Positions 1 through 9,118 of a DNA stretch of 64,000 bases are shown one piece after another (the stretch's first letter is position 1; each line of letters opens with the position of its first letter). Both the position numbers and the translations under genes were made by a program. Under the pieces are notes generated by a model. The model was not told where the DNA came from. It searched no databases and saw only the letters and a program-made list of their open reading frames with translations. The DNA comes from Halodesulfurarchaeum sp. HSR-GB (GTDB lineage Archaea; Halobacteriota; Halobacteria; Halobacteriales; Halobacteriaceae), in contig NZ_JAVKGN010000002.1 in NCBI RefSeq assembly GCF_031432215.1, forward strand, positions 62,001 to 126,000, in the 5' to 3' direction.

Positions 1-19
1 TCGACGAAGAATTCTAGTC

Positions 20-304
20 ATGGAGAAATACAAGCAGTTTCACCTTACCCGAGTCTTTCTCTCGATCCGTGATTATCTCGTCGAAAATTACGATATCACT
101 GAATCGGATTTCTCGCAGTTTGACGCCCTCGATTATGCTCCCCTCTATCTTACCGGCAACAAGACAGAAGAAGTAGCTGAAGCACTCTGGGCGATAGTGA
201 AGGACCTGAGTGAGGCTCTAGATGAGATCGACCAGCAAGATCAATCACACCCAGAACCACAACAGCCTCATTCGAGCTCAGACCAAGAACGCATCAGAAC
301 TTGA
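20..304 (+). CDS. small acidic hypothetical protein
   Basis: A 94-residue protein that I do not recognise. It starts at an ATG 20 bases into the window. The first two thirds look like folded helices with a hydrophobic pattern, and the last 25 residues are a Gln/Ser/Glu-rich tail that is probably disordered. It has no signal peptide, membrane segment or cysteine motif. A TnpB element begins about 30 bases after its stop, so the original 3' neighbour is unknown. The acidic composition and strong GC bias at third positions support real coding. Confidence 0.6.
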   Translation: MEKYKQFHLTRVFLSIRDYLVENYDITESDFSQFDALDYAPLYLTGNKTEEVAEALWAIVKDLSEALDEIDQQDQSHPEPQQPHSSSDQERIRT

Positions 305-421
305 TCGATGCCGGCCTATTTCTATAAATAGAGCAGCGCGAGTCCCACGGACCATCGTGCCCGTGGGTGAAGCGCGTCAAAACACGAGCATTTAACAGCT
401 ATCAAACCATATAGGAATACA

Positions 422-1759
422 GTGCAGTCGTCTGAACTCACCCACACATTATCCTTCAGTTTGAACATTACCACGGGGAGTGCCGACGACCTGCAAAACG
501 GGTGTCGCGAAGCCCGCCGCATTCGTAACGAGACAAACCGTCTCGACCGACAAGGTTGGAAGTGGAGCGACATCAAATCAGTTATCGTCGACAACGCCAA
601 CCACATCAAAAACACCAGTCAACTCATCGTTGATAAGGCGCTCGGTGAAATCGAAACCTACCTCGACAACAAGGATGACGGTTGGGGACGACCATATCCG
701 TACATCGACCGGATGTACCCGATAGTGATGAACCATGAAGAAGGCTACCGCCTGTTCCTCGAAGACGATGGAACGGTTCGATTCCGTGTCACGGCCACGA
801 GAGGAACACACGTCAAAGGCGAACTTCGTGGGAGTCCCGACCATTTCGACCGTCTTCGAATCGCGTTCAACGACGAGGAATGGCGTGTTGGGACTGCTGA
901 AGTCGTTCACAAACACGACGAGTGGCGACTTCATGTTACCGTTACACATGAGCAACACAGAGTTGCCACCAAGGCCGATGCAGACCCGATCGTTGGCGTT
1001 GACGTGAACGAGGACTGCATTGCTCTCGTTGCAATGGATCGAAAAGGGGCGGTAAGAGACTCTGTAGTACTTGAGTATCCGTCGGTCAAAGAACAGCGCC
1101 ATGAGTTTTTTACCAAGCGCAAGCGGATGCAGAAAGCGGGACAAACTGCGTTCGAGACAGTCGTGCAAGCTGAAGAACGTAACTACGTTCACGACTGCTT
1201 ACACAAAGTGTCGCGTCGAGTAGTCGAATGGGTCTCGCAGTTTTCGGACCCGGTCATCGTCTTTGAAGACCTCAAAGACATGCGAAACAGTATCGACTAC
1301 GGGACGCGGATGAACCGTCGGCTGCACTCAATACCGTTCGCCGCACTCCAAGAGATGGTATCGTACAAGGCTGCCTGGAACGGGATTCCCTCAGACGAGG
1401 TTGACCCGAAGTACACGAGCCAACGGTGTCCCCGAACGGAGTGCCAGCACACAGAACGGGCGAACCGTCACAAAAAACGGTTCAAGTGCAATCAGTGTGG
1501 GTTCCAAGACCATGCCGATCGGAAAGCGGCAGTGTGCGTGGTGCAGAATTGGTTCGACAAGCAGGATGAGAATGTGCCGTCTCTCGAAACCCTTCCTCGT
1601 ATGGTAAAGGTGAGACGGGCGGCATCGGGGGCTGGTGGAGGCCCCGACTCTCACGGAGCGGGTTTCGCTTCGGGTGTTGACCGACACGGAACGTCGGCGC
1701 GACCAGAGGTGGAAGCGCGAGAGGAATTAAAGCCCATTGCCTCAGCAGTGCCAGAGTAA
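422..1759 (+). CDS. tnpB: TnpB, RNA-guided RuvC nuclease of IS200/IS605
   Basis: A 445-residue TnpB that begins at a GTG. All three RuvC parts are visible: the RuvC-I aspartate in GVDVNEDCIAL (around residue 195), the RuvC-II glutamate in VIVFEDLKD (around 285), and the RuvC-III aspartate in QDHADRKAA (around 365). A four-cysteine zinc finger (CPRTEC followed by CNQC) precedes RuvC-III. TnpB proteins cut DNA at sites matched by an RNA from the element's right end and favour element retention. The 70-residue tail after RuvC-III is long and low in complexity. The protein looks intact and possibly active, unlike the second TnpB at 49.5 kb. Confidence 0.92.
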   Translation: MQSSELTHTLSFSLNITTGSADDLQNGCREARRIRNETNRLDRQGWKWSDIKSVIVDNANHIKNTSQLIVDKALGEIETYLDNKDDGWGRPYPYIDRMYPIVMNHEEGYRLFLEDDGTVRFRVTATRGTHVKGELRGSPDHFDRLRIAFNDEEWRVGTAEVVHKHDEWRLHVTVTHEQHRVATKADADPIVGVDVNEDCIALVAMDRKGAVRDSVVLEYPSVKEQRHEFFTKRKRMQKAGQTAFETVVQAEERNYVHDCLHKVSRRVVEWVSQFSDPVIVFEDLKDMRNSIDYGTRMNRRLHSIPFAALQEMVSYKAAWNGIPSDEVDPKYTSQRCPRTECQHTERANRHKKRFKCNQCGFQDHADRKAAVCVVQNWFDKQDENVPSLETLPRMVKVRRAASGAGGGPDSHGAGFASGVDRHGTSARPEVEAREELKPIASAVPE

Positions 1760-1768
1760 ACACGGACG

Positions 1769-1790
1769 CCCCGCGCCACTGTGTGCGGGG
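1769..1790 (+). repeat. right-end hairpin of the TnpB element
   Basis: CCCCGC and GCGGGG are separated by ten bases just downstream of the tnpB stop codon. Related hairpins occur near 11213-11234 after a tnpB relic, near 46985-47010 among the origin repeats, and near 49465-49490 after the second tnpB. In TnpB elements this part forms both the transposon end and the 3' part of the guide RNA scaffold. The RNA role here is inferred from the family. Confidence 0.6.
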
Positions 1791-1845
1791 TACTTCACGA
1801 CGGCACCATTACAATTTAATTCAGTGAACAACCATATGCCATAGT

Positions 1846-4260
1846 GTGAGCCAACTCGATCGCTGGATTGACGATCCCCAAGCAATCCCTGGTTCGCCCC
1901 GAAAAATCACCTCAAAACAGGGCCGTGAACCAGATTTTTCGCCTTTGGAGCTTTCAAACCCGATTCAAGAGACATTGAAGAATAACGGAATCACACAGCC
2001 ATATTCACATCAAACCAAAGGGGTCCAGTCAATCCGAAATGGGAAAAACGTCGTCGTAGCAACCCCCACAGCAAGCGGGAAAAGCCTTGTTTACACACTT
2101 ACTGCCTTCGAACGGGCATTACAATCTAACTCTCGGGCGCTATATATTGGCCCACAAGTCGCCTTGATCAACGACCAAACAAAGACGCTCAAAAATTTTG
2201 CCAGCGAAATATCATCCCGTGCAGAGGAGGGGGTGCAAGTCGAATCCTATTCTGGGCAAACCGATACAGAAGAACGGCATCGGATTCGGGAGGAGAAACC
2301 CGATATCATCACAACAACGCCGGACATGGTCCACTACTCTTTCCTCCCCTATGCGAGCGACAAATGGCGATGGCTATTCCATAGTCTAGATACGGTCATC
2401 ATTGACGAGATCCATGAATACAGAGGTGTCTTCGGCGGCCATGTTTCTCAAATTCTGCGCCGATTAAACAGGATCGCAGAGGACTACGATTCACACCCTC
2501 AATACATTACGACATCTGCCACAATCGGCAATCCGATCAAACACGCAAGTCGGGTTACTGGGCTGCCTGCCGATTCATTCGATCTGATCGAAAACGACGC
2601 GAGCAAAAGTGGACCTCAAGAATGGGTGTTCTGGGAACCAGATGAAGAATACACCCCATCAGATGAAGAAGATGACGAAACCTACGCAACCTCCTCCCAC
2701 ACCATTTCGAAGGAAGTCCTGAAACAACTGATCAAAAACGACTATCAAACAGTCGTTTTCACACGAGCTCGACAAGCAGCCGAACGATACGCAACTCAGA
2801 CTAAAGAGGATTTCTTCGAAAACGATGACCACCACCTTGCCGATTCAGTCACCGCTTATCACGGAGCCCTCGGTGCTAAGAAACGGACTGAAATCGAGTC
2901 TGGGTTGAAATCGGGAGAGCTGAAAGGCGTATGGAGTACAAACGCTCTCGAACTCGGTGTTGATATCGGCTCTCTCGATGCCGTGATTCTTGATGGGTAT
3001 CCGGGAACAACGATGGCTGCCCACCAACAAGCCGGACGGGCTGGGCGCGGTGATGATACCTCACTCGTTCTTTACGTGCCGAACAGAGACCAACTCGATC
3101 ATTACATGCTAGATAATCCAATGGAAGTCCTGGACGGTGAGCCCGAATCGGCCACGGTAGATCCGTTCAACTCTCAGATTTATCACCCTCACCTCGTTGC
3201 CGCAGCATCGGAAAACCCAGTTACAACCGACGAGTCAAATCGCTACAAGGACCTCCAAGAAGTCGCGAATTATCTCGTTAACAAAAATCGGTTGAAGCCC
3301 CTGAAATTCAATCCCGGCTGGGCAGCGGACGTGAATAACCCACAATATGGGATGTCAATCCGCTCTATCGACTCCAAACAAATCGATCTGATCGATAAAA
3401 GTTCAATGCCAAGCTCACCATCGGGCGATAATCTACCAACTCCCGACCCAACTGATGAAATATCGGAAGATGAATCAAGAAATGCCATCGGATCGCTTCA
3501 ATACCGATCAGCCCTCAGAGACGCCCATCCTGGAGCCATCTATTACCATCAAGGGCAGAAATACGAGGTCCAGACCCTCGATATCGACGACGAATTTGCC
3601 GCTCTCGAAAAAACCGACGCAGATCACTACACTCAGCCATTATTCAAAAAGGAAGTCTCGACTAACGAAATCGAGAAGACGGAATCGCTTACGGGTGATG
3701 ATCGGATCATTGTCGGCCTCGCCGATGTGACTGTGACAGAACACCTACTCGGGTACAGAGTTACCTACTCGGACGGGAGTGAGCAGCAAGAATACCGACT
3801 CAAACTCCCACCAAGCAAGTTGAATACGCGATCTATCTTTCTCGCAATCCGCGATGGAAACATCACAGAGCCGATTGAAGAAAAGGGCTACCGACACGGA
3901 GTTGATTCACCGCTTCGGAGCGCACTTCACGCGATTGAACACACAATGATCGGCCTTCTCCCGCTCGAGATTTTAGTTGATCGGAATGACGTCGGGGGTC
4001 TCTCGAGTGCTGCCCATTCCGAAACGGGTCTGCCCACCATTTTCATCTACGATGCCCATCCAGGAGGGGTTGGAATTGCCCCCTCGGCATTCAATCGAGT
4101 GCGAAAGCTCCTCGAAAACACACACAATCGAATATCAGCCTGTGATTGTGACGATGGATGCCCGAAATGTATCATCGACTCCAACTGCGGGAATGCAAAT
4201 GATTTCCTGAACAAACACCTCGCGGTCGATCTCCTCGACTCGATCACAGAACTTCTCTGA
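1846..4260 (+). CDS. DEAD/DEAH helicase with DUF1998 domain, MrfA/YprA-like
   Basis: An 804-residue superfamily 2 helicase that starts at GTG. Walker A (ATPTASGKS) is near residue 78, the DEIH box near 186 and the SAT motif near 225. The second RecA lobe has TNALELGVDIG and QQAGRAGRG. The C-terminus is a DUF1998 domain with a four-cysteine cluster (CDCDDGCPKC and a later Cys). This order and length fit MrfA/YprA, a 3'-5' helicase for mitomycin-type lesions in Bacillus. DUF1998 also occurs in defence helicases (DISARM DrmB, Druantia DruE), but their partners are absent here. It converges with the CoiA-like nuclease gene, overlapping by 17 bases, so a DNA-repair role is the best guess. Confidence 0.9.
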   Translation: MSQLDRWIDDPQAIPGSPRKITSKQGREPDFSPLELSNPIQETLKNNGITQPYSHQTKGVQSIRNGKNVVVATPTASGKSLVYTLTAFERALQSNSRALYIGPQVALINDQTKTLKNFASEISSRAEEGVQVESYSGQTDTEERHRIREEKPDIITTTPDMVHYSFLPYASDKWRWLFHSLDTVIIDEIHEYRGVFGGHVSQILRRLNRIAEDYDSHPQYITTSATIGNPIKHASRVTGLPADSFDLIENDASKSGPQEWVFWEPDEEYTPSDEEDDETYATSSHTISKEVLKQLIKNDYQTVVFTRARQAAERYATQTKEDFFENDDHHLADSVTAYHGALGAKKRTEIESGLKSGELKGVWSTNALELGVDIGSLDAVILDGYPGTTMAAHQQAGRAGRGDDTSLVLYVPNRDQLDHYMLDNPMEVLDGEPESATVDPFNSQIYHPHLVAAASENPVTTDESNRYKDLQEVANYLVNKNRLKPLKFNPGWAADVNNPQYGMSIRSIDSKQIDLIDKSSMPSSPSGDNLPTPDPTDEISEDESRNAIGSLQYRSALRDAHPGAIYYHQGQKYEVQTLDIDDEFAALEKTDADHYTQPLFKKEVSTNEIEKTESLTGDDRIIVGLADVTVTEHLLGYRVTYSDGSEQQEYRLKLPPSKLNTRSIFLAIRDGNITEPIEEKGYRHGVDSPLRSALHAIEHTMIGLLPLEILVDRNDVGGLSSAAHSETGLPTIFIYDAHPGGVGIAPSAFNRVRKLLENTHNRISACDCDDGCPKCIIDSNCGNANDFLNKHLAVDLLDSITELL

Positions 4261-5350
4261 GTGTCTCAACCAGCGGCACCATACGCTCTTCATCGCCCCA
4301 TCGATACTTGATTCCCATCGTAGACGTATTTCCGTAGGCATCCTTCCGGCCAAGAATCCACATGACGGGCCCGGTGGCCGGCTTTGCAAGCGAGAGCCAA
4401 CCTGAAACACCCCTCCCACCTGACAGACTGGTTGTACCGACCGTTCGCCAGTAATCTGCGGTGTCAAAAATGTCATCGCCATCCGTTTGATCAACTTGCT
4501 CGAGAAGAGACTGCAACCGCTCGATATCCTCTTTCAAAACTGCGATTGTATGAAACCGACCATCGCCATTTGCTTCCTCCGATTCCTGCCATAACTCGAG
4601 TCTCACAACATTATTCGGATGGTGCCAGACATCCCACCACGCATGTTCTTCCCCCTTCGTTTGGAACGGAACGGCTTCGACATGGTTCCATTCAGTCCCT
4701 TCGATAAACCGAGGTGTGACTTCCTCAGTCTTTCTGAACCGATAATACTGACCTGGTAACGGGACCTCTATTTCTAAGCTGGTTGGATCAGAATCCGAAA
4801 ACCATTCCTCAAATGGCTCTTCAAGCCCGCTCCACCTCGATTTCGACGGAACTGCCGCTGGCCAAACTGTATGGAACCGATTGGAAGCAATTTTCAGCTC
4901 ACTCCCATGAACATCGCCCAAATATGCCACATAGACCGAGTATCCTTCATTGCCGTATTCTTTGAATACTGAACTGAAGTTTTTGTCCTTATGTTTCACC
5001 TGTGCCTCGATTATGATTCCATTCCCATACGGGAACCGAGGTTCATCAAATTCCACAAGGACGTCAGCGACACGATCACCAACCCCTTTCTCTAAATGAA
5101 CCACCGAGTCAGGAAACCGTCGATCGAACGTCGATTTCGCGATGGTCTTCAGTTTGATATGGGCGTTCGACTCACCAGAACAATTGGTGTCCGAATGATG
5201 GAAAAAGTGCCTCGAAACGATACTTCCACCTTGGCGATGAGTCGATCGAACCCCCATGGATCCACCGCATTCTGGGCATTCTACACTCTCCCCATCATCG
5301 ATATCGTAGGGGCCGACATATTCTCCATCGACCATGCCCACGAATGGCAT
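4244..5350 (-). CDS. CoiA-like PD-(D/E)XK nuclease with N-terminal zinc motif
   Basis: A 368-residue protein. A CPECGG half-site near residue 24 and an HFFHH stretch near 48 resemble the N-terminal metal-binding part of competence protein CoiA. The nuclease core follows: an aspartate in RVADVLVEF (around 92) and an E-x-Q signature in IIEAQVKHKDK (around 115), the pattern of the CoiA-type PD-(D/E)XK fold. The C-terminal 170 residues match no domain I know. The gene runs toward the helicase and overlaps its 3' end. CoiA proteins act on recombination intermediates, so the two genes may form a repair or DNA-uptake pair, although convergence argues against a shared transcript. Confidence 0.75.
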   Translation of the reverse strand: MPFVGMVDGEYVGPYDIDDGESVECPECGGSMGVRSTHRQGGSIVSRHFFHHSDTNCSGESNAHIKLKTIAKSTFDRRFPDSVVHLEKGVGDRVADVLVEFDEPRFPYGNGIIIEAQVKHKDKNFSSVFKEYGNEGYSVYVAYLGDVHGSELKIASNRFHTVWPAAVPSKSRWSGLEEPFEEWFSDSDPTSLEIEVPLPGQYYRFRKTEEVTPRFIEGTEWNHVEAVPFQTKGEEHAWWDVWHHPNNVVRLELWQESEEANGDGRFHTIAVLKEDIERLQSLLEQVDQTDGDDIFDTADYWRTVGTTSLSGGRGVSGWLSLAKPATGPVMWILGRKDAYGNTSTMGIKYRWGDEERMVPLVETLREVL

Positions 5351-5377
5351 ACATTGACTTTCTTACCGCTTTATTAA

Positions 5378-5539
5378 GAGGTTTTCTAAATTCGAAAGCA
5401 AGGCCCCTTCCTCAAAGAGCAACCAACGGGAGCGTGTAGGGGGGGGGGAGTTCACTAAGAGGTTTTCGCCCGAGTCGGTTGTTAGTAATTGGTTTTTAGT
5501 GCCTTGTTTGCAACGGAGCGTTTTGGTAACTCTTCAACC
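5378..5539. promoter_or_regulatory. divergent intergenic region upstream of PCNA
   Basis: This region separates the nuclease gene (leftward) from the PCNA gene (rightward). It contains a run of about ten G near 5441. A T-rich motif (TTGGTTTTTAG) lies about 50 bases before the PCNA start and resembles sequences upstream of other genes in this block. No ribosome-binding site is obvious, which is normal for leaderless haloarchaeal transcripts. Confidence 0.4.
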
Positions 5540-6358
5540 ATGTCAGCTAGCGCAGAAACCAGTGACACCAGCACAGTATCGCCCTTTGAAATCATCACAA
5601 CGATCGGGGTGCTCAAGCCGTTCATCGAAGAAGCACTCACGCTCGTCGACGAAGCCAAGATGTTCGTCGAAGAAAACTCCCTCCAAATCCGCGAGGCAGA
5701 TGCCGCCAACGTCGGTATGGTAGATGCCTCACTCGACACAAGCGTTTTCGAATCATACAATGGTGAGTCCCATCAAGACCTCGTCCTTGGTATTGATCTC
5801 GAACAGTTTAGTGACGTCCTTAGTCAGGGCGATCACAACGATACGATTCATCTTGTACTGGATCCGGAAACGAGGAAGCTAACCGCATCGTTCAACGACT
5901 CGCTCGAATTCACTATGGCGCTACTGGATCCTGACACCATCCGCTCAAGTCCCGATCTCCCGGATATGGACCTCAATGGCCGAGCTGAGTTGAAAGGACG
6001 TCAACTCAACCGTGCAATTCGTGCAGCCGACATGGTATCCGATTACCTTCAAATCGGTTTCCCAGACACCAGTGATGAACTCTACTTCCATGCAGAGGGA
6101 GATACTGATGACATGCATCTGGACTTGAGCGAAGACGATGAAGGGATCGAAGAGGTTTCCAGAGACGTCGAAGAGATGTACGCGATTTACAGCCTCGACT
6201 ATCTCAAGGACCTGAAGGCCAATATGGGACCGAGAGACGACATCACATTACTCCTCGGAGACGACTTCCCCGTCAAATTCCACGTCGACAAACCCGACAA
6301 CGACGCCCTCGATATCACGTACATGCTCGCCCCGCGAATCGAGGATTCTAACACCTAG
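5540..6358 (+). CDS. pcn: DNA sliding clamp PCNA homologue
   Basis: A 272-residue PCNA-family clamp, close to the usual archaeal length of about 247 plus a short Ser/Thr-rich N-terminal extension. The family pattern runs throughout: an N-terminal domain with VDEAKMFVEENSLQIREADAA, the VDASLDT region, a central linker, and the C-terminal YSLDYLKDL and FPVKFHV strands. I chose the ATG at 5540, which removes a short non-homologous leader. As a second clamp beside a prim-pol gene it probably serves element replication or repair. It is divergent enough from chromosomal PCNA to form its own homotrimer or to mix with it. Confidence 0.9.
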   Translation: MSASAETSDTSTVSPFEIITTIGVLKPFIEEALTLVDEAKMFVEENSLQIREADAANVGMVDASLDTSVFESYNGESHQDLVLGIDLEQFSDVLSQGDHNDTIHLVLDPETRKLTASFNDSLEFTMALLDPDTIRSSPDLPDMDLNGRAELKGRQLNRAIRAADMVSDYLQIGFPDTSDELYFHAEGDTDDMHLDLSEDDEGIEEVSRDVEEMYAIYSLDYLKDLKANMGPRDDITLLLGDDFPVKFHVDKPDNDALDITYMLAPRIEDSNT

Positions 6359-6400
6359 AACTGTGTATTTGTTTTTAATATCCGTGCAGAGAGGTGGGTT

Positions 6401-7240
6401 ATGAGTTTCAGTACAACCGCAGCAAGTTCTATATCCGAGTCCTCCCTATCGCGTTCTCACATTCCAGACGAACTGGCCGGCTTTTCCCTCAATAGGGTGT
6501 GTCGCCCAGATTGCACCGTTCATTCAAATTGTGATAACGGAGGAAAACGGCCCGTTTCCTCAGTTGATGATATCCAATCCAAAAGCGAAGTATCACAATG
6601 GGTCCAGGAAGGAGGAAACGCAGGGATCGTCCCAAAAGCCAACGACGAATTAGCAATCCTCGATATCGACTCCGATCAACTCGCAGCCCTCGCTTCGAGA
6701 TACTTGCCAGAAACATTCACAGTCGAAACCCAAAGCGGGTTTCACCGATATTATCGCGTTCCGGGTTGGGATAGAAACTTCGGGTGGGGTGAATTGGGCT
6801 CAATCCGAGCAAATAATTGGATGGCTGTAATCCCACCCTCTATTCACCCGACAGGGACACGATACACCGTCGATCGGAAATCACCGATCGCGAGGATTTC
6901 CCCTCGAGAGTTAGAGTTGGTTGTCGACAAAATCCAAGAATCGCAATCAGAATCAGATTCGCGCCCTCATTCATCCCAAATCCCGACTAAATCAGTTGGG
7001 GCCCTCGATTTCATCCAATCAGACTCGATTCGGAACAGGATTGAACGATACCTTCACGAGTCAAACCCCGACCACAGTGATAGGATATGGCTCGTCGGGT
7101 GGCTCTATCACGTTCCCGAGAATCCGAATCTGAAAGAGCAAGATATCGTGGACCTGATCATGCAGAAGGCTCAATGGTCAAACCTCAACCGCGACATTGT
7201 AGAAGAACAAGTCGACTCCGTGATCAAATCGTCCGGATGA
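6401..7240 (+). CDS. prim-pol type primase/polymerase N-terminal domain protein
   Basis: A 279-residue protein with the bifunctional DNA primase/polymerase fold typical of plasmids and viruses. The DxD metal motif is in ILDIDSD (around residue 85). A histidine follows in SGFHRYY (around 113), then WMAVIPPSIHPTGTRY (around 140), the usual substrate-binding stretch. There is no helicase domain, so this is a stand-alone primase. A cysteine/histidine group near residues 30-43 may bind metal. The gene begins 42 bases after the PCNA gene, suggesting a joint replication module. A dedicated polymerase and replicative helicase are not visible nearby. Confidence 0.8.
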   Translation: MSFSTTAASSISESSLSRSHIPDELAGFSLNRVCRPDCTVHSNCDNGGKRPVSSVDDIQSKSEVSQWVQEGGNAGIVPKANDELAILDIDSDQLAALASRYLPETFTVETQSGFHRYYRVPGWDRNFGWGELGSIRANNWMAVIPPSIHPTGTRYTVDRKSPIARISPRELELVVDKIQESQSESDSRPHSSQIPTKSVGALDFIQSDSIRNRIERYLHESNPDHSDRIWLVGWLYHVPENPNLKEQDIVDLIMQKAQWSNLNRDIVEEQVDSVIKSSG

Positions 7241-7277
7241 CACAACTGACAAATATATTGGCGTATTTGTCGTAATC

Positions 7278-7556
7278 ATGTTCGAACTCACAGGCTTCCA
7301 GCGTGATCTGATAATCATTATTTCCGGCCTTGACGAACCAAATGGGCTTGAAATCAAGGAAGAGACCGATGATTACTACGAATCAGAAATCAACCACGGT
7401 CGACTCTATCCTAACCTTAATACGCTTATTGACGAGGGATTACTGAACAAAGAGAAAGCAGACGAGCGAACCAACAAATACGAACTCACCAAATCGGGGA
7501 GACAAGCCATAAAAGAGCGCCGGGAATGGGAAGAGCAGTACGTCGATATCGACTAA
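7278..7556 (+). CDS. PadR-like winged-helix transcriptional regulator
   Basis: A 92-residue winged-helix protein of the PadR type common in haloarchaea and their viruses. The recognition part is HGRLYPNLNTLIDEGLL, the wing is TNKYELTKSGRQAI, and a short acidic C-terminus follows. It sits between the prim-pol gene and the AAA/vWA block and probably regulates one of them. A likely promoter element (acaaatatattggcgta) lies just upstream at 7246-7262. Confidence 0.82.
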   Translation: MFELTGFQRDLIIIISGLDEPNGLEIKEETDDYYESEINHGRLYPNLNTLIDEGLLNKEKADERTNKYELTKSGRQAIKERREWEEQYVDID

Positions 7557-7653
7557 GGTCGCGACTAGTTTTGGTGTTCAGTTTGGGATTTGGTAGGATT
7601 TGGTTTTTTGTCCCTTTTGATGCAGTGAAGGACTAATCAGACATTATCCAACC

Positions 7654-9105
7654 ATGAGTAGCAATAACCAGTCCTCAAACAGCGGCAGCACCGGCACTAA
7701 ATCGCTAACGCCCCACCTCCTCGACAAGGAGGCAACAATCCCCTTCCTCGGCCTGACAGCCGACAGCGTCCTCGAGTATCCTGAAGAGGTGGATACAGAA
7801 GGGGAACGATTCAGCGAAGACGCAGCTCCTTTCGAAGACGTCATCGAAGTACTTCCCAAGCCCATGGCCGTCGACGTTTGGGCAGTCAATCCCTTCGTCG
7901 ACGAATCGGGCGAAGTGGACGTCGAAGCCATTAGAGACGTTCACGGTCTCGATACAGACACGTTGGAAAACGCGATGGGTGAATCGCTCGAAACGGTAGT
8001 CGAGGACACCGATCCCACCCCCCTCGAGGAAGACCGACACCGGAAGGCAATCGTCGATCCACGACGGCTCGCACTCAATGCACTTGGGTACGATACTCGG
8101 TTCCGGTGGCAGATCGCTTCCAATCGATACACAGCCGGCGATCCACAGGACTTCCTGCGGCCAGCTATCGATGCGTTCCGGCGCCGGGGCATGGACGGAT
8201 TCGGGTGGCTATCCTTCGACAACTGGGGCGGTCACGTCAAGCTGACCATGATCTGGCCATCGGTCAATACGGATTTCGATACCGGGCCAACAAGTGACCT
8301 TACGGCCTACATGGGCTACCGAATCCAGTGGGACGTCCAGGGGACTCAGAAGATCAAAGCCCATGAAGTCGTCTTCCTGCCTGAGCTTCAAGTCTCGATT
8401 CCAGACATCGGCCAGGTATACAGCCGAAAACACCTCGGGCAATTCATCGATCCCGAACACGAACGGCAGAACGATCGGCTCCCGCCCCGGAAATGGCACG
8501 GTCAAATCGCAAGCACCGCGAACCAGCGGGTCGTGACGGTCCCAGAAAACATCCTCCGACTGCGTGAAACCGATCTCGACCTGACTCAGGTTCCTTACGC
8601 CCCGATCGACGATGACGCCGATGAAATGAGCAAGCAAGCGGCTATAAACACCCTCACCACATTCTATCTCCTACACGGTATCCCCGAAACCTACGCAGAG
8701 GAGGCAGCTGCGGAGTCGGTTCGCATGGCAGAACCGCATTATCAGCCAACACTCTTTGCGATCGTTCTCAATCTCCAACGGACCCTCCTTGAGGTCTATG
8801 AAGATCACTCTCTCGCGAGCGATCAGTACGTCGAATACCAGGAACTCGCGTCCGATATCTACGATCGGCCCTTCCAGATGATCCAACTGGCTGCGAGGGA
8901 ATACGAGATCCAGCGAACGGACGAAGATGAGGAGTGGATTCCTGAAAATCAGTTGGGGCTCGTCGACGATCCCGAGTCTGCAAACGAGATCCCCGGTGTG
9001 AATGTCACGAACGAACGGGCGCTAACAGATGTCGAAGCCACACAACTTGAGAACCGTGTCCAGCAGAAAGTTCAGGAAACTTTGGGCGGTTTTTCGAGTG
9101 CTTGA
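7654..9105 (+). CDS. conserved plasmid-type protein, possibly DUF932-like
   Basis: A 483-residue soluble acidic protein. I recognise no catalytic motif with certainty. A central stretch (residues 130-200, with GYDTRFRW, SNRYT and a FDNWGG segment) resembles DUF932 proteins of phages and plasmids, but weakly. It ends 13 bases before the AAA ATPase gene and probably shares its transcript. It may be the substrate or adaptor of the ATPase-vWA pair downstream. The ATG at 7654 is about 50 bases after the shared T-rich upstream motif. Confidence 0.55.
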   Translation: MSSNNQSSNSGSTGTKSLTPHLLDKEATIPFLGLTADSVLEYPEEVDTEGERFSEDAAPFEDVIEVLPKPMAVDVWAVNPFVDESGEVDVEAIRDVHGLDTDTLENAMGESLETVVEDTDPTPLEEDRHRKAIVDPRRLALNALGYDTRFRWQIASNRYTAGDPQDFLRPAIDAFRRRGMDGFGWLSFDNWGGHVKLTMIWPSVNTDFDTGPTSDLTAYMGYRIQWDVQGTQKIKAHEVVFLPELQVSIPDIGQVYSRKHLGQFIDPEHERQNDRLPPRKWHGQIASTANQRVVTVPENILRLRETDLDLTQVPYAPIDDDADEMSKQAAINTLTTFYLLHGIPETYAEEAAAESVRMAEPHYQPTLFAIVLNLQRTLLEVYEDHSLASDQYVEYQELASDIYDRPFQMIQLAAREYEIQRTDEDEEWIPENQLGLVDDPESANEIPGVNVTNERALTDVEATQLENRVQQKVQETLGGFSSA

Positions 9106-9118
9106 ATAAGGTAGCACA

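Larger units (their letters stand above)
335..1800 (+). mobile_element. TnpB-only IS200/IS605-type (IS1341-like) element
   Basis: The element is bounded by subterminal hairpins rather than terminal inverted repeats, as expected for IS200/IS605 ends. The left hairpin pairs CCCACGG (344-350) with CCGTGGG (361-367). The right one pairs CCCCGC (1769-1774) with GCGGGG (1785-1790) just after tnpB. No tnpA lies beside it, so movement would need TnpA from elsewhere. In studied TnpB elements the right end also encodes the guide (omega) RNA. Exact boundaries are approximate because this class makes no target duplication. Confidence 0.75.

Noticed and set aside
1846-5350. DISARM or Druantia defence system based on the DUF1998 helicase
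   Set aside because: No methylase, phospholipase D-type protein or second helicase is adjacent, and the length fits MrfA/YprA instead.
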